This document shows positions 12,842-25,500 of a DNA stretch of 64,000 nt, in pieces (positions within the stretch are counted from its first letter, which is position 1; every line of letters begins with the position of its first letter). The notes under the pieces were generated by a model. The model had not been told where the DNA came from. It did not search any database and saw only the letters and a list, made by a program, of their open reading frames with translations. Position numbers and translations under genes: made by a program. The DNA comes from Pipra filicauda (taxonomy: Eukaryota; Chordata; Aves; Passeriformes; Pipridae), in NCBI RefSeq assembly GCF_003945595.2, contig NW_024104509.1:3534001-3598000 (forward strand). The letters run 5' to 3'.

Positions 12842-12930
12842 CTTTCCCATGCTGTTGTATTCCACTGCTATTTCCCGGAAGAAGAAGTATATGTAATTGC
12901 CATAGTCCACTGCCTGAACAAAGTATGGTT
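12842..12930 (-). CDS. SEMA6A: SEMA6A coding exon 8: sema domain residues 219-248
   Basis: An 89-base exon encodes [20 protein letters not shown], then [10 protein letters not shown]. The aromatic run YIYFFFRE is a core strand found in nearly all semaphorins. The acceptor AG is at 12932-12931 after a T-rich tract, and the donor GTAAGG starts at 12841. Differences from the mammalian protein as remembered are Asn231 for Asp and Ser245 for Thr. Entry phase is 1 and exit phase is 0. Confidence 0.95.
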
Positions 12931-13975
12931 CTAGAAAGAAACAACCGAAGATATCCTATTTAGGCACCACATACAACATATAGCATGCCAAGAGAAGCCA
13001 AATACATTCACACTTAATATCCAGAGGTGAAACATCTGCATTTGAGAAACTTGATCAGTTTTCAGAACTAACAACATCGCCACAGAAGAATCACTGTCTG
13101 GGGACAGGAGAACTGGGGACAAGTCTGTGCAACATCACTGCAAAGTAGTTAAGTCTTTGCCACTAATATGTCTGCCTGCAAGAGGAGAAGTAAACAGGCA
13201 TTTATAACTGTATGCCTGAGGGGTCCAAGCAGTGCTTTTTATGGCATGCAGGCTATGAGCGGAGCGAATAACAAACGAGGTAACTGTTTCTGCCCACATG
13301 TGTCTGTAGCATCAAGCAAAGTGGGACAGCTAAAGTTGACATCTGGCAAAACATTTCTGCGTGCAGAAAAAGACTTCAAACTATGGCTTTGCTCACTCTA
13401 AAATGCTAACTTAAAATCACTACAAATGCTAACTATTCCTAACACCTACATAAAGCTAAACAGCACCGTTCTTAACAATGAGGGCATTTAGAGCACAGAA
13501 ATTGCCTAATTTAATGACAGCAGTACAGTCCCTAAGAACTATAACAGAAAGGCTTTGTGCAATATTCCCATAATTTATGTTCATTAATGAATCTTAACAT
13601 TACTGGATAAACCTTCTATATTTCATAAAGCCTTGACTGTTACCTAAAAGTCCTGTGGCAGGAATATTTTCAAACACAGCCAAAGCACACTGAGCCCTGC
13701 AAGTTCCAACCCAACAGATGTAAACTGGTGGATTTCAGCTTGGAAAACTCACTGGAATACATATTCTGATCTACCTAGCTCACAGGTTCTGTCAGGTCCA
13801 GTAACTTGGGATCAGGAGAAGAGAGGAAGAGATAAACAGATCAGGGTAAGCAAGAGATATAATCTAGTTCCTTCTTTCTGCCAGAAAGCACTGGTGAAAT
13901 GACAAAGAGGTCTGTCAGGAATTCAAGTCTCTCATCAGAGATGCCGCTTTTTTCATCGTGTGTTTGTTTATCTAC
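12931..13975 (-). other. SEMA6A intron between coding exons 7 and 8
   Basis: A 1045-bp phase-1 intron. Nothing else is recognised. Confidence 0.85.
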
Positions 13976-14095
13976 CTTTCAACCACTTGGAGTCATGTTT
14001 AACTGTTCGCAGAGTTGGGCTGTCTCCAAGGCTCCGGTATATGACTGCATCTATTGCAAGGAAGTCGGTCACTGTGGCAGAATACAGCTTTCCCT
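13976..14095 (-). CDS. SEMA6A: SEMA6A coding exon 7: sema domain residues 179-218
   Basis: A 120-base exon with phase 1 at both ends encodes [20 protein letters not shown] and continues [33 protein letters not shown] is the standard semaphorin blade-3 signature. Residue 179 is Glu where mammals have Asp. His212 lies at the same residue number as in the mammalian protein. The acceptor AG is at 14097-14096 and the donor GTAGAT starts at 13975. Being symmetric, the exon could in principle be skipped without a frameshift, but that would break the propeller. Confidence 0.96.
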
Positions 14096-15084
14096 CTGGA
14101 GAGTAAGGAAAGAAGAAACAAAGGGGAAGGAGCATTACAAATAATGCAATTGCTTTCTATCACCAGTCAAATGAGATGGACGACACAAAACCATCACAAT
14201 CTCCTTAGGAATACTGGAGAGAAAAAAAATCCAGCTGGGTAAATGGGACTGAGTACTGAACAAAAGCAAGTCATTAGTTTGCAAAATGGTAATTTCAGAG
14301 GGATGCTGTAGGAGAAGAAACCTTATGGAATAATTCTTCTCCAGTTTAGGTATGTCATACTGAACTACCTTATCCAGTTTTTCTGCACAAGCCTCTGGTT
14401 GAATGCTCAGAAATCCTGCCTAAGTGAGCAAAACAAATATAACAGAACTGTTAGTTTTAACTGGGAGTGCAAACCAGACAGGTCTTGGAGACTGTAGGCT
14501 AATTGACACTTACGAAAAATTCTCCTCTTGAGAGCACTTTTCCTCTGCCAAAGATCACTAGGAAAAAATTAAATAGCGTGCTGGGAGCCCTGCCGAAACA
14601 GCGATGCAAAGAGATGGAGGAGGTTTGCCCGTCAACGTTTCTTTTCTAACATGCATTTTAGGCATGAATTATGCATTCCTCTCTCTTAAGAAGTGGAGGA
14701 CTAGTGATAAGAAAGGGTCTATAAAATGGCACCCCAAGGACAACCAAAAGATGCAACACTATCAGGAGGTAAAACCAGGAGATTTAGCAATATTTTTAAA
14801 TTTTATTTGTTGCCTAATCTGTTTGCAGGTCATGGTAACTGTATAGGACTGTTTTCATGTTTGAGACAGATCTCGAAACACGATGTCTGGTACGCGCACA
14901 AGCATTGCAGCATGAGGACAGAAACTTGTGTCTCTGTTGCATTGCATAAAAACTAGAATTGCCTACATCTCCTTTGACAGAGATTATGTTGAAGGCAGCA
15001 GCACTGGGGACATACCCAGGACAAAGTACAGAGGCTTTTATTGGTCAAGGTCTCCTCATTGTACTTTCAGACATCATTTACTTT
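14096..15084 (-). other. SEMA6A intron between coding exons 6 and 7, distal part
   Basis: Intron sequence without recognised features. Confidence 0.75.
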
Positions 15085-15431
15085 AAGACTGAGAGAGGAT
15101 CTCATTAATGCATATAAAGATGTCAAAGGTCTGTGCCAAGAGGATGGTGCCAGACTCTTTTCAGTGGTGCCCAGCAACACGACAGGGAGCATTGGCCATA
15201 AACTAAAACACAAGTTTAGTTCCATCTCTACATGAGGAAGAACTTTACACTGAGGGTGGCAGAGCGCTGGAACAGGCTTCCCAGGGAGGTCGTGGAGTCT
15301 CCCTCTCTGGAGACATTCAAAACCCACCTGGATGCATTGTATAACCTTCCCTAGGTGACCCTGCCTTGGCAGGGGGGTTGGACTAGATGACCTCCAGAGG
15401 TCCCTTCTAACTCTAACTCTGATTCTGTGAA
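15085..15431 (+). mobile_element. CR1 LINE 3' end in SEMA6A intron
   Basis: A plus-strand CR1 of about 350 bp. It includes GAGAGGATCTCATTAATGCA, then GTGGTGCCCAGCAACACGAC, the GGAACAGGCTTCCCAGGGAG segment, and a terminal GTTGGACTAGATGACCTCCA ending in CTGATTCTGTGA. It belongs to a different CR1 subfamily from copies A and B and is antisense to SEMA6A. The left boundary is approximate. Confidence 0.95.
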
Positions 15432-17334
15432 TTTCAGCTCCAGATTTAAAATTCAGACTGTTTTTCATTAGCAGAACTGTATGCCTTGTTCTGAGTCATG
15501 CAATTCTTGTCCTTATCTGGCTACTTCAAAATGAGCATTTTTATTTAGCAAAACAGAAAAAATAATTACAACATCCCCCTCTGCTGATACGAAACCCAAA
15601 TTTAAAACAGAATAAAAAGCTGAATTGTTTAGATATGGATGTCTGAACTCCTGTTATTACAACCACGCATTTATTTTCTTTCCTGCCAAGTTCCTGAATA
15701 CCATGTGACCAATTACAATTCCCACATATCAGCTGTAATTGCTACAGGCTGCAAGAAGAGCCATATTCACATAAGTGCACCCAACAAACTCAGATGACCT
15801 GGATTAGTGCCCCAAACCGCTCTGAAGTGGCTTTTCACTGCACTCTGAAAAATTATCATGGGTATCAGTATGTATGGCTTGTAAAACAGTGATTTTCTGA
15901 AGCTAGTAGATTTACAGGGTATATTCTACAAGTATTTATTTGAACAGTATCAAATTTATTCTGAATCACCAAGAAAGAGTATGACCATTTCTATAAATAT
16001 TCTCTTTATTTTCAAATAATACGAAGATTTCTTATTATGGCAAAGTGGGAGTCATCTTACCGAACTTCATCTGCATGCAAAGTGAATGTTTACAATAGGC
16101 TGGTCACAAATGCTTTCTTGGCCAGTATAGTGAAAAAGGCCCTTCTGAAAGGTCATTCAGACTGCCCTGAGGATAGGGAATCTGAGATACATGGGAAAAT
16201 TATTTCTCTGAAGCTGTTTTTCTCTTTCCATGCTTTATGAATTACCTGCTTCAATTAGAGAATTTGTCCTGTATGTTCTTTTAAGTGTAATTAAGAAATT
16301 ACATACTACCACCATCATCATCACCACTATTCTTTATACTATAAAGAATAAAAAAAAACTTTAAAAAAAATGAAATCTGTTAAAGAAACTCTCCTTTGTG
16401 AGGCAGATGATGATACCTCAAACACAGTAGTGCTTAATAGAGCCTTTTGGCCACAGACTCAGTTGAGAGTGGCTGAAATACTTTTGCACTCTTAAATCTT
16501 AAATATTTCCATGTGAGCACCCAGGCTCTGCTTTCTAGCATCACACCTGTTGAAGAGGACTGACATTATCCTGGATGACTTCTTTATTTTCTTCACCGCC
16601 TATTTTACAGCCAAATCTAAAAACAGATCACCAGGATTCACTCTAAGAGAAGTTCAATAAAGAAAAAATTTAATCAGGAATTCATGAAGAGACATACAAA
16701 AATACTACACAACCACAGCCGAAATTAACCCCATTATAAGCTCTCACTTTTTCTAACTATTTTCTAACTACTGTAGAAGAAATTAGAGCTAATTGTATTC
16801 TGCTGCATGCAGTATAAATCACCTCTAACCAACACACTTCTCTCCATTGCCTACAACAGCTAGTAAGACCATACTGAAATGTTTTCAGCTTTAAAATAAA
16901 ATCAATTTTCATTGCCTTCTAGATCTAGAAAAGGGCACATCACAGCATTTTCCCTAACTTCTTTTTATTATGAATGTTAACTTAGGCTTAGAGTTGTTAA
17001 AGAGAACATCCTGCCCAATCCTCATTACAGTTCACACAAGCTTTGACTTCCTCTGACTTTTACAGAAGCTGGATGCCACCAGAAATTGTGTCTCATTGGT
17101 CAAGAATACAGGAAATACCGAAATACTGAATCAGGAAACTGAAGTTTCAGGCAATGTTTATGAGCAAGGAAGGCTTTTTTGCTAGGGATTTCCTTATGCC
17201 CGCTATTTTTAGTCATTGTTCACTCCCTTTACCACCCTTTAGATTTAGGCATTCTGGACTCAAACAAGAGGCACAGTGTTATGGCAAGCCTGGGCTTCAG
17301 GACAGAAAGCAAAAGTTCATCTCCATGAATTTAC
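15432..17334 (-). other. SEMA6A intron between CR1 and exon 6
   Basis: AT-rich intron. A short (CAT)n patch lies at about 16308-16325. No gene is recognised. Confidence 0.75.
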
Positions 17335-17425
17335 CTGCAAACAACGCAACGTTGGCATGCTTTGCATCATAAGGGCACCTGGCCATTCCACTGAATTCAT
17401 CTCCTAGGAACTCCAAGGTATCCAT
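17335..17425 (-). CDS. SEMA6A: SEMA6A coding exon 6: sema domain residues 149-178
   Basis: A 91-base exon encodes 30 residues beginning [20 protein letters not shown], then [10 protein letters not shown], plus one base of codon 179. GMARCPYD is the widely conserved semaphorin motif, and Cys165 is its cysteine. The acceptor AG is at 17427-17426 and the donor GTAAAT starts at 17334. Residues 154-155 are Phe-Leu here against Pro-Phe in mammals as I remember, which looks like a small shift in a surface loop. Entry phase is 0 and exit phase is 1. Confidence 0.95.
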
Positions 17426-20033
17426 CTGAAAAACCAAAGGGAGCTCCTCAGACAGAGAAACAGAATTTCTTACCCAAAATGAGGCTTATGACAGTGTTCT
17501 TCTTTTCTGGGCAGGGAGGAAGGTCCTTTCTCTAACTCTGCTCCTAACTATGAAGTAAAAACCTGAGAAAAATCATGCTGTTAAATAAAATCAGTCTGAA
17601 GAAAGTGTTGTCCAGTAAGTCAGGCATTCTTTTGGAACTAATCACTCTTAACACAACATATTTTACAAAAGTCTTCAGTCTATATTCTATCTGTACACAA
17701 GGTTTGTTTTGAACTGTAGCAGCTATGTGGTCTATGGTTCTGGCAAGGCTTCAAAATTTATCCTCAACAGGGACCTAACAGAGACGCTCTTACACACACA
17801 GAAGACTGCAAACCACAGCAGTCAGAAGAAACAGCATTAGAACAATTATCTCTATGTGCATTTTCCTCCTCCAGGTTCGGAGATCCTTCTGCTCTACTCT
17901 CAACACTCGTGCTCTCTTCCTTGATTTGCATACTCAGAAAGATGCTCTTCAAGCTTTACTATCAGTTGAGTCTGTCTCATGGAGAAATCCTCTTACCATC
18001 AGGCAAGAATTAATCTGTGTAGGAATTGTAAAATCTGAGGCTTATATGTAACTCTTGGAAAATAAAATCACCCTGGGCCCTGACAATGACACAAATATAC
18101 AGATTGACTTTATGCTAAGTTCAAGAATGTTTAATGAGCTAAGGAGTACATGTACACCTCTTACCTCCTTAAGATTCTTATACTACTGTATTTTTGGAAT
18201 AAGGACCTTTCTAGCATATTGAGGTAATTTAAGCAGCTCATACTGCATAAATCACATACAGTACAGATTCACAGAGCATGAAAAGTAACGCGCATGGCAC
18301 CATCAACTACTTCAATCAACTTCTAGTTTGTATGTTACAGCTTCCACATCCTCCACTGGATGATTTTGCATCATTCGTTTTCTGTTTACTCAACAGCTGA
18401 AAAGCATTTCATGTGATAGTGAGAGGAAAGGAGTTACAATCCTGAGCAACTTTTCCTGCACCAAGCTCCACATGCTAGGCTCATCCCCACATCCACTGGA
18501 ATGGCTGAGGGACAGCCCTGACTTCTGTTTAGCACATGTCTAGTTCTCTCTCTGTATAATGCAGGAATACATGCAGGAAGCCAGGGTAGGTGTTCAAGGG
18601 ACCTTCTGCAGACTGTCAGAGGGATCACTACCCAGTCCTCTGGCTCAGCAGCAGGTGAGGCAATCTGCAGAGGCTGTGCATCATGGGGAATGAAACACCT
18701 GGAGTAAGGGTAAGGAGGGCCATTTATATCCCTCACATTAGGATGGTAAAGAAATTTGTAGTTGTATTCAAAAGACAGCTTTCTATCAAGGGGACTGGTT
18801 GAGATTTGTTAGCCTCATTAATGACATTGAGAGTTAAAAAATTACAATTTGCACTAGGAGTGGGCAAGGAAAGAAGGAAAAAAAGAAACAGCAGTTAACA
18901 GAGCGGCTACCTGTACCTCACAGTTACCATGACAAAGGCTTGTATTTTTACTCCTCTACAGACTGAAAGAAAACATTATCCTGAACTTCTCTCCTGTGTT
19001 TCCTAGACTGCAGCCATCACAGTAGATAGACAAGGTAAAGCAGCACTGCACAAAAATCGAGGAAGAGCAGCAGTCACAGTGAACACCACTAAGAAAGTAG
19101 TTTTCCTGGATGTTAATATCTTTATTTTGTTTTTTTTTACAATAACTCTGAACCCAAAAAGTAAATGAGAATTGTGCTATGACTTTGTCAGAAGCAGTAT
19201 TAACAAAGCTAAATTTTCTTTTTCCAGAAGAAGAATGAGAAATGACCTGTGGGACTTAACAGTGCCTGGAAAAGCAGGGTCTGGCTATCAAGCACCCAAG
19301 TAAAATAGGAAATATTTCAATAAATGGGTCCTGTTGAAATGCAAGTAACAGAGACACACTATACCAAAGCACTAAACTGGGTTCAGGGCATTAATGTCAA
19401 GTATGCATGGACCAGTGCACTTTTTTTCATTGCTCTAGAAAATGTTTTGGCTTTGCACATCCCCAGCTAGTGAGGAATACATCACTGTCCTGCTGTATTG
19501 TTCCCTATGGAGATTTACGGTTCAATCACTTCCACAGCACACAATGCCGTAGGGTCTCCACAGCTTCCCTATCCACTGGGTCCCCAACACTAAACTCAAG
19601 TTTTGCTGTCCTCAAGCAATGAGAGAACTCATTTTGGCATTGAGAACAGTATAACAGAGAATTTAAAACATGCTACTCCAGAAGTAACCCCCAGCATTAG
19701 TCTATGACTTGATCAGTGACAAGCTGAGGATCTTACTGAGGAGTGACTACATCCCCAAGCAGAGATCTGAAGGACTCTTGCACTTACTGAGGGCAATGCA
19801 AAGTGGCAATGCTCTTGATGGGCGGGAGTTGTAAAGGAGGAGGTAATCAATCTGAGAAATTCTCAGAAATCCAATCAACACTGAACTCGATAGCGCTGAA
19901 ATAAGTCAGGAAAAATGCTTCAGAGTTGAATGGTGCATAGCTGAATGACAACCTCATGCTGCTGCCAGCAGAGTCACAATAAATCCAACCAAAAGACAAG
20001 GCATAAATGAAACTCCAAAAACAGATCACATAC
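17426..20033 (-). other. SEMA6A intron between coding exons 5 and 6
   Basis: A 2.6-kb phase-0 intron with no recognised gene or mobile element. Confidence 0.8.
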
Positions 20034-20135
20034 CTTGTAGTTCCTGCAAGAAGGGTTAAATGCATTTGTTCCACAGATAAACAGTGTATCCTCACTTCTT
20101 TTTAGAAGAACCTTAATAAAGTTATGACATTCATC
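20034..20135 (-). CDS. SEMA6A: SEMA6A coding exon 5: sema domain residues 115-148
   Basis: A 102-base exon with phase 0 at both ends encodes [20 protein letters not shown], then [14 protein letters not shown]. Cys117, Cys135 and Cys144 are conserved sema-domain cysteines, and CGTNAFNP is the hallmark semaphorin motif closing the first blades. The acceptor AG is at 20137-20136 and the donor GTATGT starts at 20033. Residues 127-129 (RSE) differ from the mammalian KND at an exposed loop. Confidence 0.96.
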
Positions 20136-20972
20136 CTGAAGAAAAATAATAAAAACTATTTCAACTACTGCATCTTGGGTATCTGTATTTTTATACCATG
20201 ATATTTCATTGTCAGGTTTAAAATTAAATTGGCTGGTAGCCACTGTGATTTTCTGACCTTTATTTTGTCTGTGTTAAACTGACAATGAGCAAGTTGCAAC
20301 TGATTTATATTCTAGTGGTTTAAAAATTACAAAGAACTGAAGATGTGACATTCACATTACAGCTCATATTTTGCTACTGTTCACATAGGTGAATTTTTGT
20401 TTGGAAGATGTTGCTTTACTCAAGACTGAATATGATCTTCTCATCTATGTTGCTGTCAGACAGTAGCATCACCACTACAATGTACTGGCATAAAGCATCT
20501 GTAACTATAAGGGGAACTAGATGTGCAGAATCAAAGAGTCTATGTTTAATTATGTTACTACTTGTGTTAGTCACAGGTTACAGCAAGGTGAAATTGGTGT
20601 GAAAAACAGTCCTTCTACAACCATACATTCATGCTTTCTGAAGCTTTACACAAACGTCTCAGTAAATTCCTGCAGGGAGATGGACAGCAGCGTTAAAACA
20701 ATGGTAAGCGAAATCAGTGCACTAAGCATTGAGTCCAAAACTCTCAATGCTTTAAGCATTTCAGGATATTACTGTGGCTTCTGTTGTAATATTTTATCAC
20801 ATTCAAAGTGAATTATTTTTGCAAATTAAAGCCTTCAGTAAGTTGATGAAAAAAGCAATTACTGGCAAGAAGTGAATGGCATGATCCATTCCACATCACA
20901 GACAGCAGCCTGAGATAATAGTGAAGCATCTAAACTAAAGTAGCAGATGCAGACAAAATGAAAATTGCCTAC
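20136..20972 (-). other. SEMA6A intron between coding exons 4 and 5
   Basis: An 837-bp phase-0 intron. Nothing else is recognised. Confidence 0.85.
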
Positions 20973-21035
20973 CTTATGTTTTCCCTTCATTCTGCATGTG
21001 TCTACATCAGCTTGTCTAGATTTCCATGTCAATTT
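20973..21035 (-). CDS. SEMA6A: SEMA6A coding exon 4: sema domain residues 94-114
   Basis: A 63-base exon with phase 0 at both ends encodes 21 residues, starting KLTWKSRQADVDTCRMKGKH. This is identical to the mammalian sequence as I remember it. The acceptor AG is at 21037-21036 and the donor GTAGGC starts at 20972. Cys107 is one half of a conserved sema disulphide near the next exon's Cys117. The exon is a multiple of three and symmetric, so skipping it would keep frame but would remove a strand and Cys107. Confidence 0.96.
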
Positions 21036-22531
21036 CTGCAAGGATCAAGAAAGAAATCAATTAGAACTCAGAATTATTTTGCATTTGATTTCAGAAGTAA
21101 AAGTCCCTTAGGAGGGACTAGCTGTTGAACATATATTTGTCGAAAGTTTTCTACACTCTTTCTCCATGATTAATTCACCACAACAATGAAAGATCAGTGA
21201 TGTGGAGCATCACTTAATTTTGTTTTGCCATCTATTCATTAGATTGGAATCCTATCCCTCTTTTTTTAAGCCTAAATCAACAAAACTTAACAACAGGCCA
21301 ACTTTGAGAAACGTGTACTTTTCTTAAAAGTACTAGATGCTCTCTTCTTTTAAACTTATATTGCTCTGCAAATCAGAATAAACATTTACGGACTATGAAG
21401 CTTTAATGGATTCTAAATGAAATATGTATTATGGAAGACAACATTTTAGATCAGCAAAGAAATCAAATTCAGGTAATTCTTATCAGTTCAGTTCAGCTGG
21501 CAGGCTCAGAAAGCCCTACCAAGACACTGCTGACTTTATCTGCTAACACTCTCTCTCCAGAATATCTGCAGGTGAATTCCACCCTGGATTTTTTTGCGAT
21601 GAGTTTCAGGAATGGCCAAATGTGGAAGGTTCATTAATTATAATAACACTTTGGTTAAAATCATATGGCCTAGGACAGTATCACCTTAGACACTATTGCC
21701 ACAGTAGTTCTGACAGTGTTTCTGATAAGTAAACTGATGCACTGTGTATTCATGAAGGGCTCCAAGAAGAAAGAGTAACCATAAACATAAATGTTTATTT
21801 CAACTAAAAGCCTGTGCCCTCACTCTTTGATGAGTAATTGGGCATCAGTTCATCTTCAGCATCATTCATAGTTATAATGAAGCACTGTCCTCTTTCTACA
21901 GTGGAATTCATCCAGTGCCCAAATTTGTATGAGCTTCTGCTGGACCAAGGCTGTGTTTGGTACACATTACACAATATGACTGTAATGCAAAGGAGCTGAA
22001 GGGAGATTATTTTCAGTATCTCCACGTTAATATACAATATGGTAATGCAGACAAAGCTCTTCTTAGTTTGAATGTAACTTCCCATGGAGATAACGTGAAC
22101 GCATCTACACAGTGATGTTACAATAAGATTTTATTTAGTCAGTATTTCCATGAGTAAAAAAATTTGTGTGCATGAAAATACGTAACTTGCTTTTTATGAT
22201 GAAAGTTTCAGTATACTTAATTGGGATAGTATAAATGTTATAGAAAGCTGCTGCATATAAATTAATAGATGTTTGACAGATGTTCCATCAGGGACCTCAC
22301 TGTATTTCAGCACAGATTGCTTAACAACCCAGATAAATCACTTATCAGAAATTCGCAGAGGACACGATTGCTCTTCTAGCTTTCTCCAGATATGATTAGC
22401 AATGCCATCTTACTTGCTTATTACAGTTTTTACAGCAGCACTGGCAAGTTCTTTGAAACAATGTCATCTTCCTATTTATTTCAAACTTGTCTAGTGCCCT
22501 TGGTTTCTGGATGACGATAAAAGCTACTTAC
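21036..22531 (-). other. SEMA6A intron between coding exons 3 and 4
   Basis: A 1.5-kb phase-0 intron. Nothing else is recognised. Confidence 0.85.
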
Positions 22532-22592
22532 TTTGCTAAAATAAATTTCTTCTGTATGTGATGTGTCCATATCAACAGTATAAATATGGTCC
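22532..22592 (-). CDS. SEMA6A: SEMA6A coding exon 3: sema domain residues 73-93
   Basis: A 61-base exon completes Arg73 and encodes DHIYTVDMDTSHTEEIYFSK (74-93). The acceptor AG is at 22594-22593 and the donor GTAAGT starts at 22531. It forms part of the first propeller blade. Residue 91 is Phe (TTT) here, where I remember Cys in the mammalian protein. The change is a single base (TGT to TTT) and may be lineage-specific or an assembly or sequence error. Met81 replaces Ile. Exit phase is 0, so the next two exons can be spliced as frame-neutral cassettes. Confidence 0.94.
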
Positions 22593-25500
22593 CTGTAAAC
22601 AAAGGCAAACAAATACAAAGTCAAATGTAGTAGTCAGACAGTTCATTTTCTATAAGAGAGCTATCTATTACAAGATAATCCATAATACATTTTTTAAAAA
22701 AATCACAGGTCTTACGAGGAAACATTACTGGCAGCATAGCCTCCTTCTCCCAGAAAAGCACTTTTGCATATAAACTGTTTGCCTTCGCATTAAGAAAAAA
22801 AAAAAGAAAAATTATACCAAAGTTCAAAGTAAGATTCTTTCCCAAAAGCAATTATTTGAACAAATGAGATTTGGGAAAGTAGATGAGTCTTATATGATTT
22901 CTCTTCTATCAGTCCTACAGCAGATGTCATAACCTAGCATGCAGATGTTTTCTGTATCCTGAAATCAGCTGCAATAGCTCTTGGGCAGCCTTTGCCAGAT
23001 TCCTGTGCTAGCAGTCACTGCGTCACATTTAGCCATTCAGGGTTAAAAAGAGGTTAATGCTTCTTTCTTTCTTTTTTTTTTTTCCTTTTTAATTATGTGT
23101 CTAACCTCAGCTGTTATAATTTGATTGACAATATGGTAGACAAAAGGCTGACAGCCACAAAACCATTCCCAGAAATCATTCTTCTCTTCACACACTGCTG
23201 GCCAAACTAAACTGTAAAATACTTTTCTGAAAAAAAGTTCATTTTTTTTTCCCCTCACATTTACTGAGAACCTCTCCCTCTCTAAAATTAACCGCCAATC
23301 TCTTCTTGGAAAGAGCAAATAGACTCAGGTACTCAGGTAAAGAGATATTTTTAAGCATTTTCCTCCGTGTAAGCTGAGAACAAAGACAGCTCTGCATGGA
23401 AACCAAAATTTGAAAAAACCCACCAACCCACAATGCTGTAGTAACCAGCACATCAAACTGGGACTAACCGTCTCATTTTTCCTTGAAATAACATTGGCTT
23501 TTTTCAACATGCGGGAAGCTGCGCAGCCGAAGCACGATCCGCAGCATTTGAGGGGTCTGCTGAAAGCAGGATACAGGCTGTTTCCATTTTAGAAATCCCT
23601 GTTCTCAAGGTTAGCTTTGTTTTATTGGGTTTTGGGGAAACAGTACTAGTCTCTTAAACAAAGCAAACACAAAATACTGCTGTAAGAGAAATAAGCAGAA
23701 CTTCTCTCAGGTGGAGAAAGAGGCAGCACTGGTGTGGGGAACTGGTGTTTAAAAATTTGTCTGCTATGGACCTTGAGGCTGTTTGCTTTGTAAGATGCCA
23801 AATTGAAGAGTTGTGGGTTTTCTTCTCCTCCAGACTGTAAAACTAGAGCTGTCATTTTCTTCCAATATTGGTTTAATGCTTCAGTTTATTGTTTACCTGA
23901 CTTTAGTATCAGAGCAGTGGTCAGTGTTGGTGCTGGACTAAAATTACCTATTAGCATGATATCAGTTTCACAGATTACAGCACAGTTCTCTCTTTATGTA
24001 CATTGCTTTCTGTTGCTGTCACTCCTGCTATATAAACAGTGGTGGAAAAAAATCTCTTGAATTGTAAATGAGGTGCTGGTGGACCTCTAAAAACCTTCTT
24101 CCAGCACAGCTCTTGATTTTAATCATCGGTCTTGCTTTCCAGCAGTTACAATCTTTTCATTTTCAACAAGACAATTAGAAAATACAGTGGTGGTACTCAA
24201 AAAGAGTAGAGTTATTTAGTTCCACTCTCAATAAAACAGCTTTCAGAGGACTTATTTCTGGTTCAAGAAACAGTTCAAAGAAAACTCAGATGCCTAGTTA
24301 TGGGATTGAAAGAGGGTTAGCATCAGGAAAATTACATATAATTTTCTCATGCCGAATGTGAAACATAGTTGCTGACAGTGTCAGGAGAGAGCGAAAGAGC
24401 TGTCAAATTCGGAGGAGGGCCAGCTAACCACAGACAATGTGGGATTGTTCTTGCCCTCCTTTTCCCACTGCCGCCCAACTCCTTCTATCTACTAGCTGTG
24501 GTATGTGTACAGCTTACTGCTAATTAAGTTATTCTAACACAAATTTACTTAATCCTAGAGCTTCCGTTTTTCCCACCTCCAATGAGCAGAACCGAGTTTT
24601 GTTGCCATGGCATAATCTTGTCGAGGAAGGGAATTTAAATAATGCCACCGGCTGTGCTTGACCCTTGGCCACTCAGTGCATCGTCTGGAAACATGTAACT
24701 GCAAATGAGGAGGGAGCCATCCCATCCCAGTGCTCCGAGATCTGTTTTGTACATACACATGAGGGGTGGCAGATAACATGAACAAATGCTGGCACTGCAT
24801 GAGACAATGGGAGGAGGAGACACAGCAAACTTAGAAAAAGGGGTGTGGGCGTGGGAGTGAGCGAGTGCAAGTGAGATGGTGAGGGAGTACCCTTCCCACG
24901 AGAAAAAAGAGAAAACAGAGCTGGTCGTTTGCAGACTGCAAGTCAGATGTTCAAACAGTAAGGCTTCCTGGGCTTTGGCTGAGTTATTCTGATTTATATT
25001 GGTTGGGTATCTCTGCCCGATAACATGAAATAAAGCCTTTCTGAAGTGACACAAAATTTTACTTGGTAATAGCTAATACTGGAGTCACGTATCTCATACA
25101 ACAAAATAAGCAACTGACAGAAATTTTGCTTTACATCAGCTGCTCACTAATAAAATGTTAGCAATTCTCAAATCTGAGTTAGCCTCTCTGGTGCACAGAA
25201 ACTGTCTGCAAAAATCAACACTGGATTTTCTAAAACAAGCAAACAAAAAAACCCAACCTAAACACAACAGTCCTAAAATAAATACTCTCAATATTTAATC
25301 ATTTGTTTTGATTGCTTTTCAGATAATTGAGTACAAATATAAACTTAGCATTGCTATATTTCAATGTATAAAAAACCCATGAAAGCAACATCTGATATAA
25401 CAGCCAAGAGATTTATGTTAGCTACAGTTTTCAATGAATCTTGTTACAAAACTCTTTGAGAAACACCTTTGACTGCGTACAATTTGCTTTCAGTCTCTAC

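Noticed and set aside
15067..15468. 133-codon minus-strand open frame
   Set aside because: It is the antisense translation of the CR1 at 15085-15431.
24635..25054. 139-codon minus-strand open frame
   Set aside because: Composition is explained by purine-rich plus-strand sequence. No family match, and it lies inside a SEMA6A intron.
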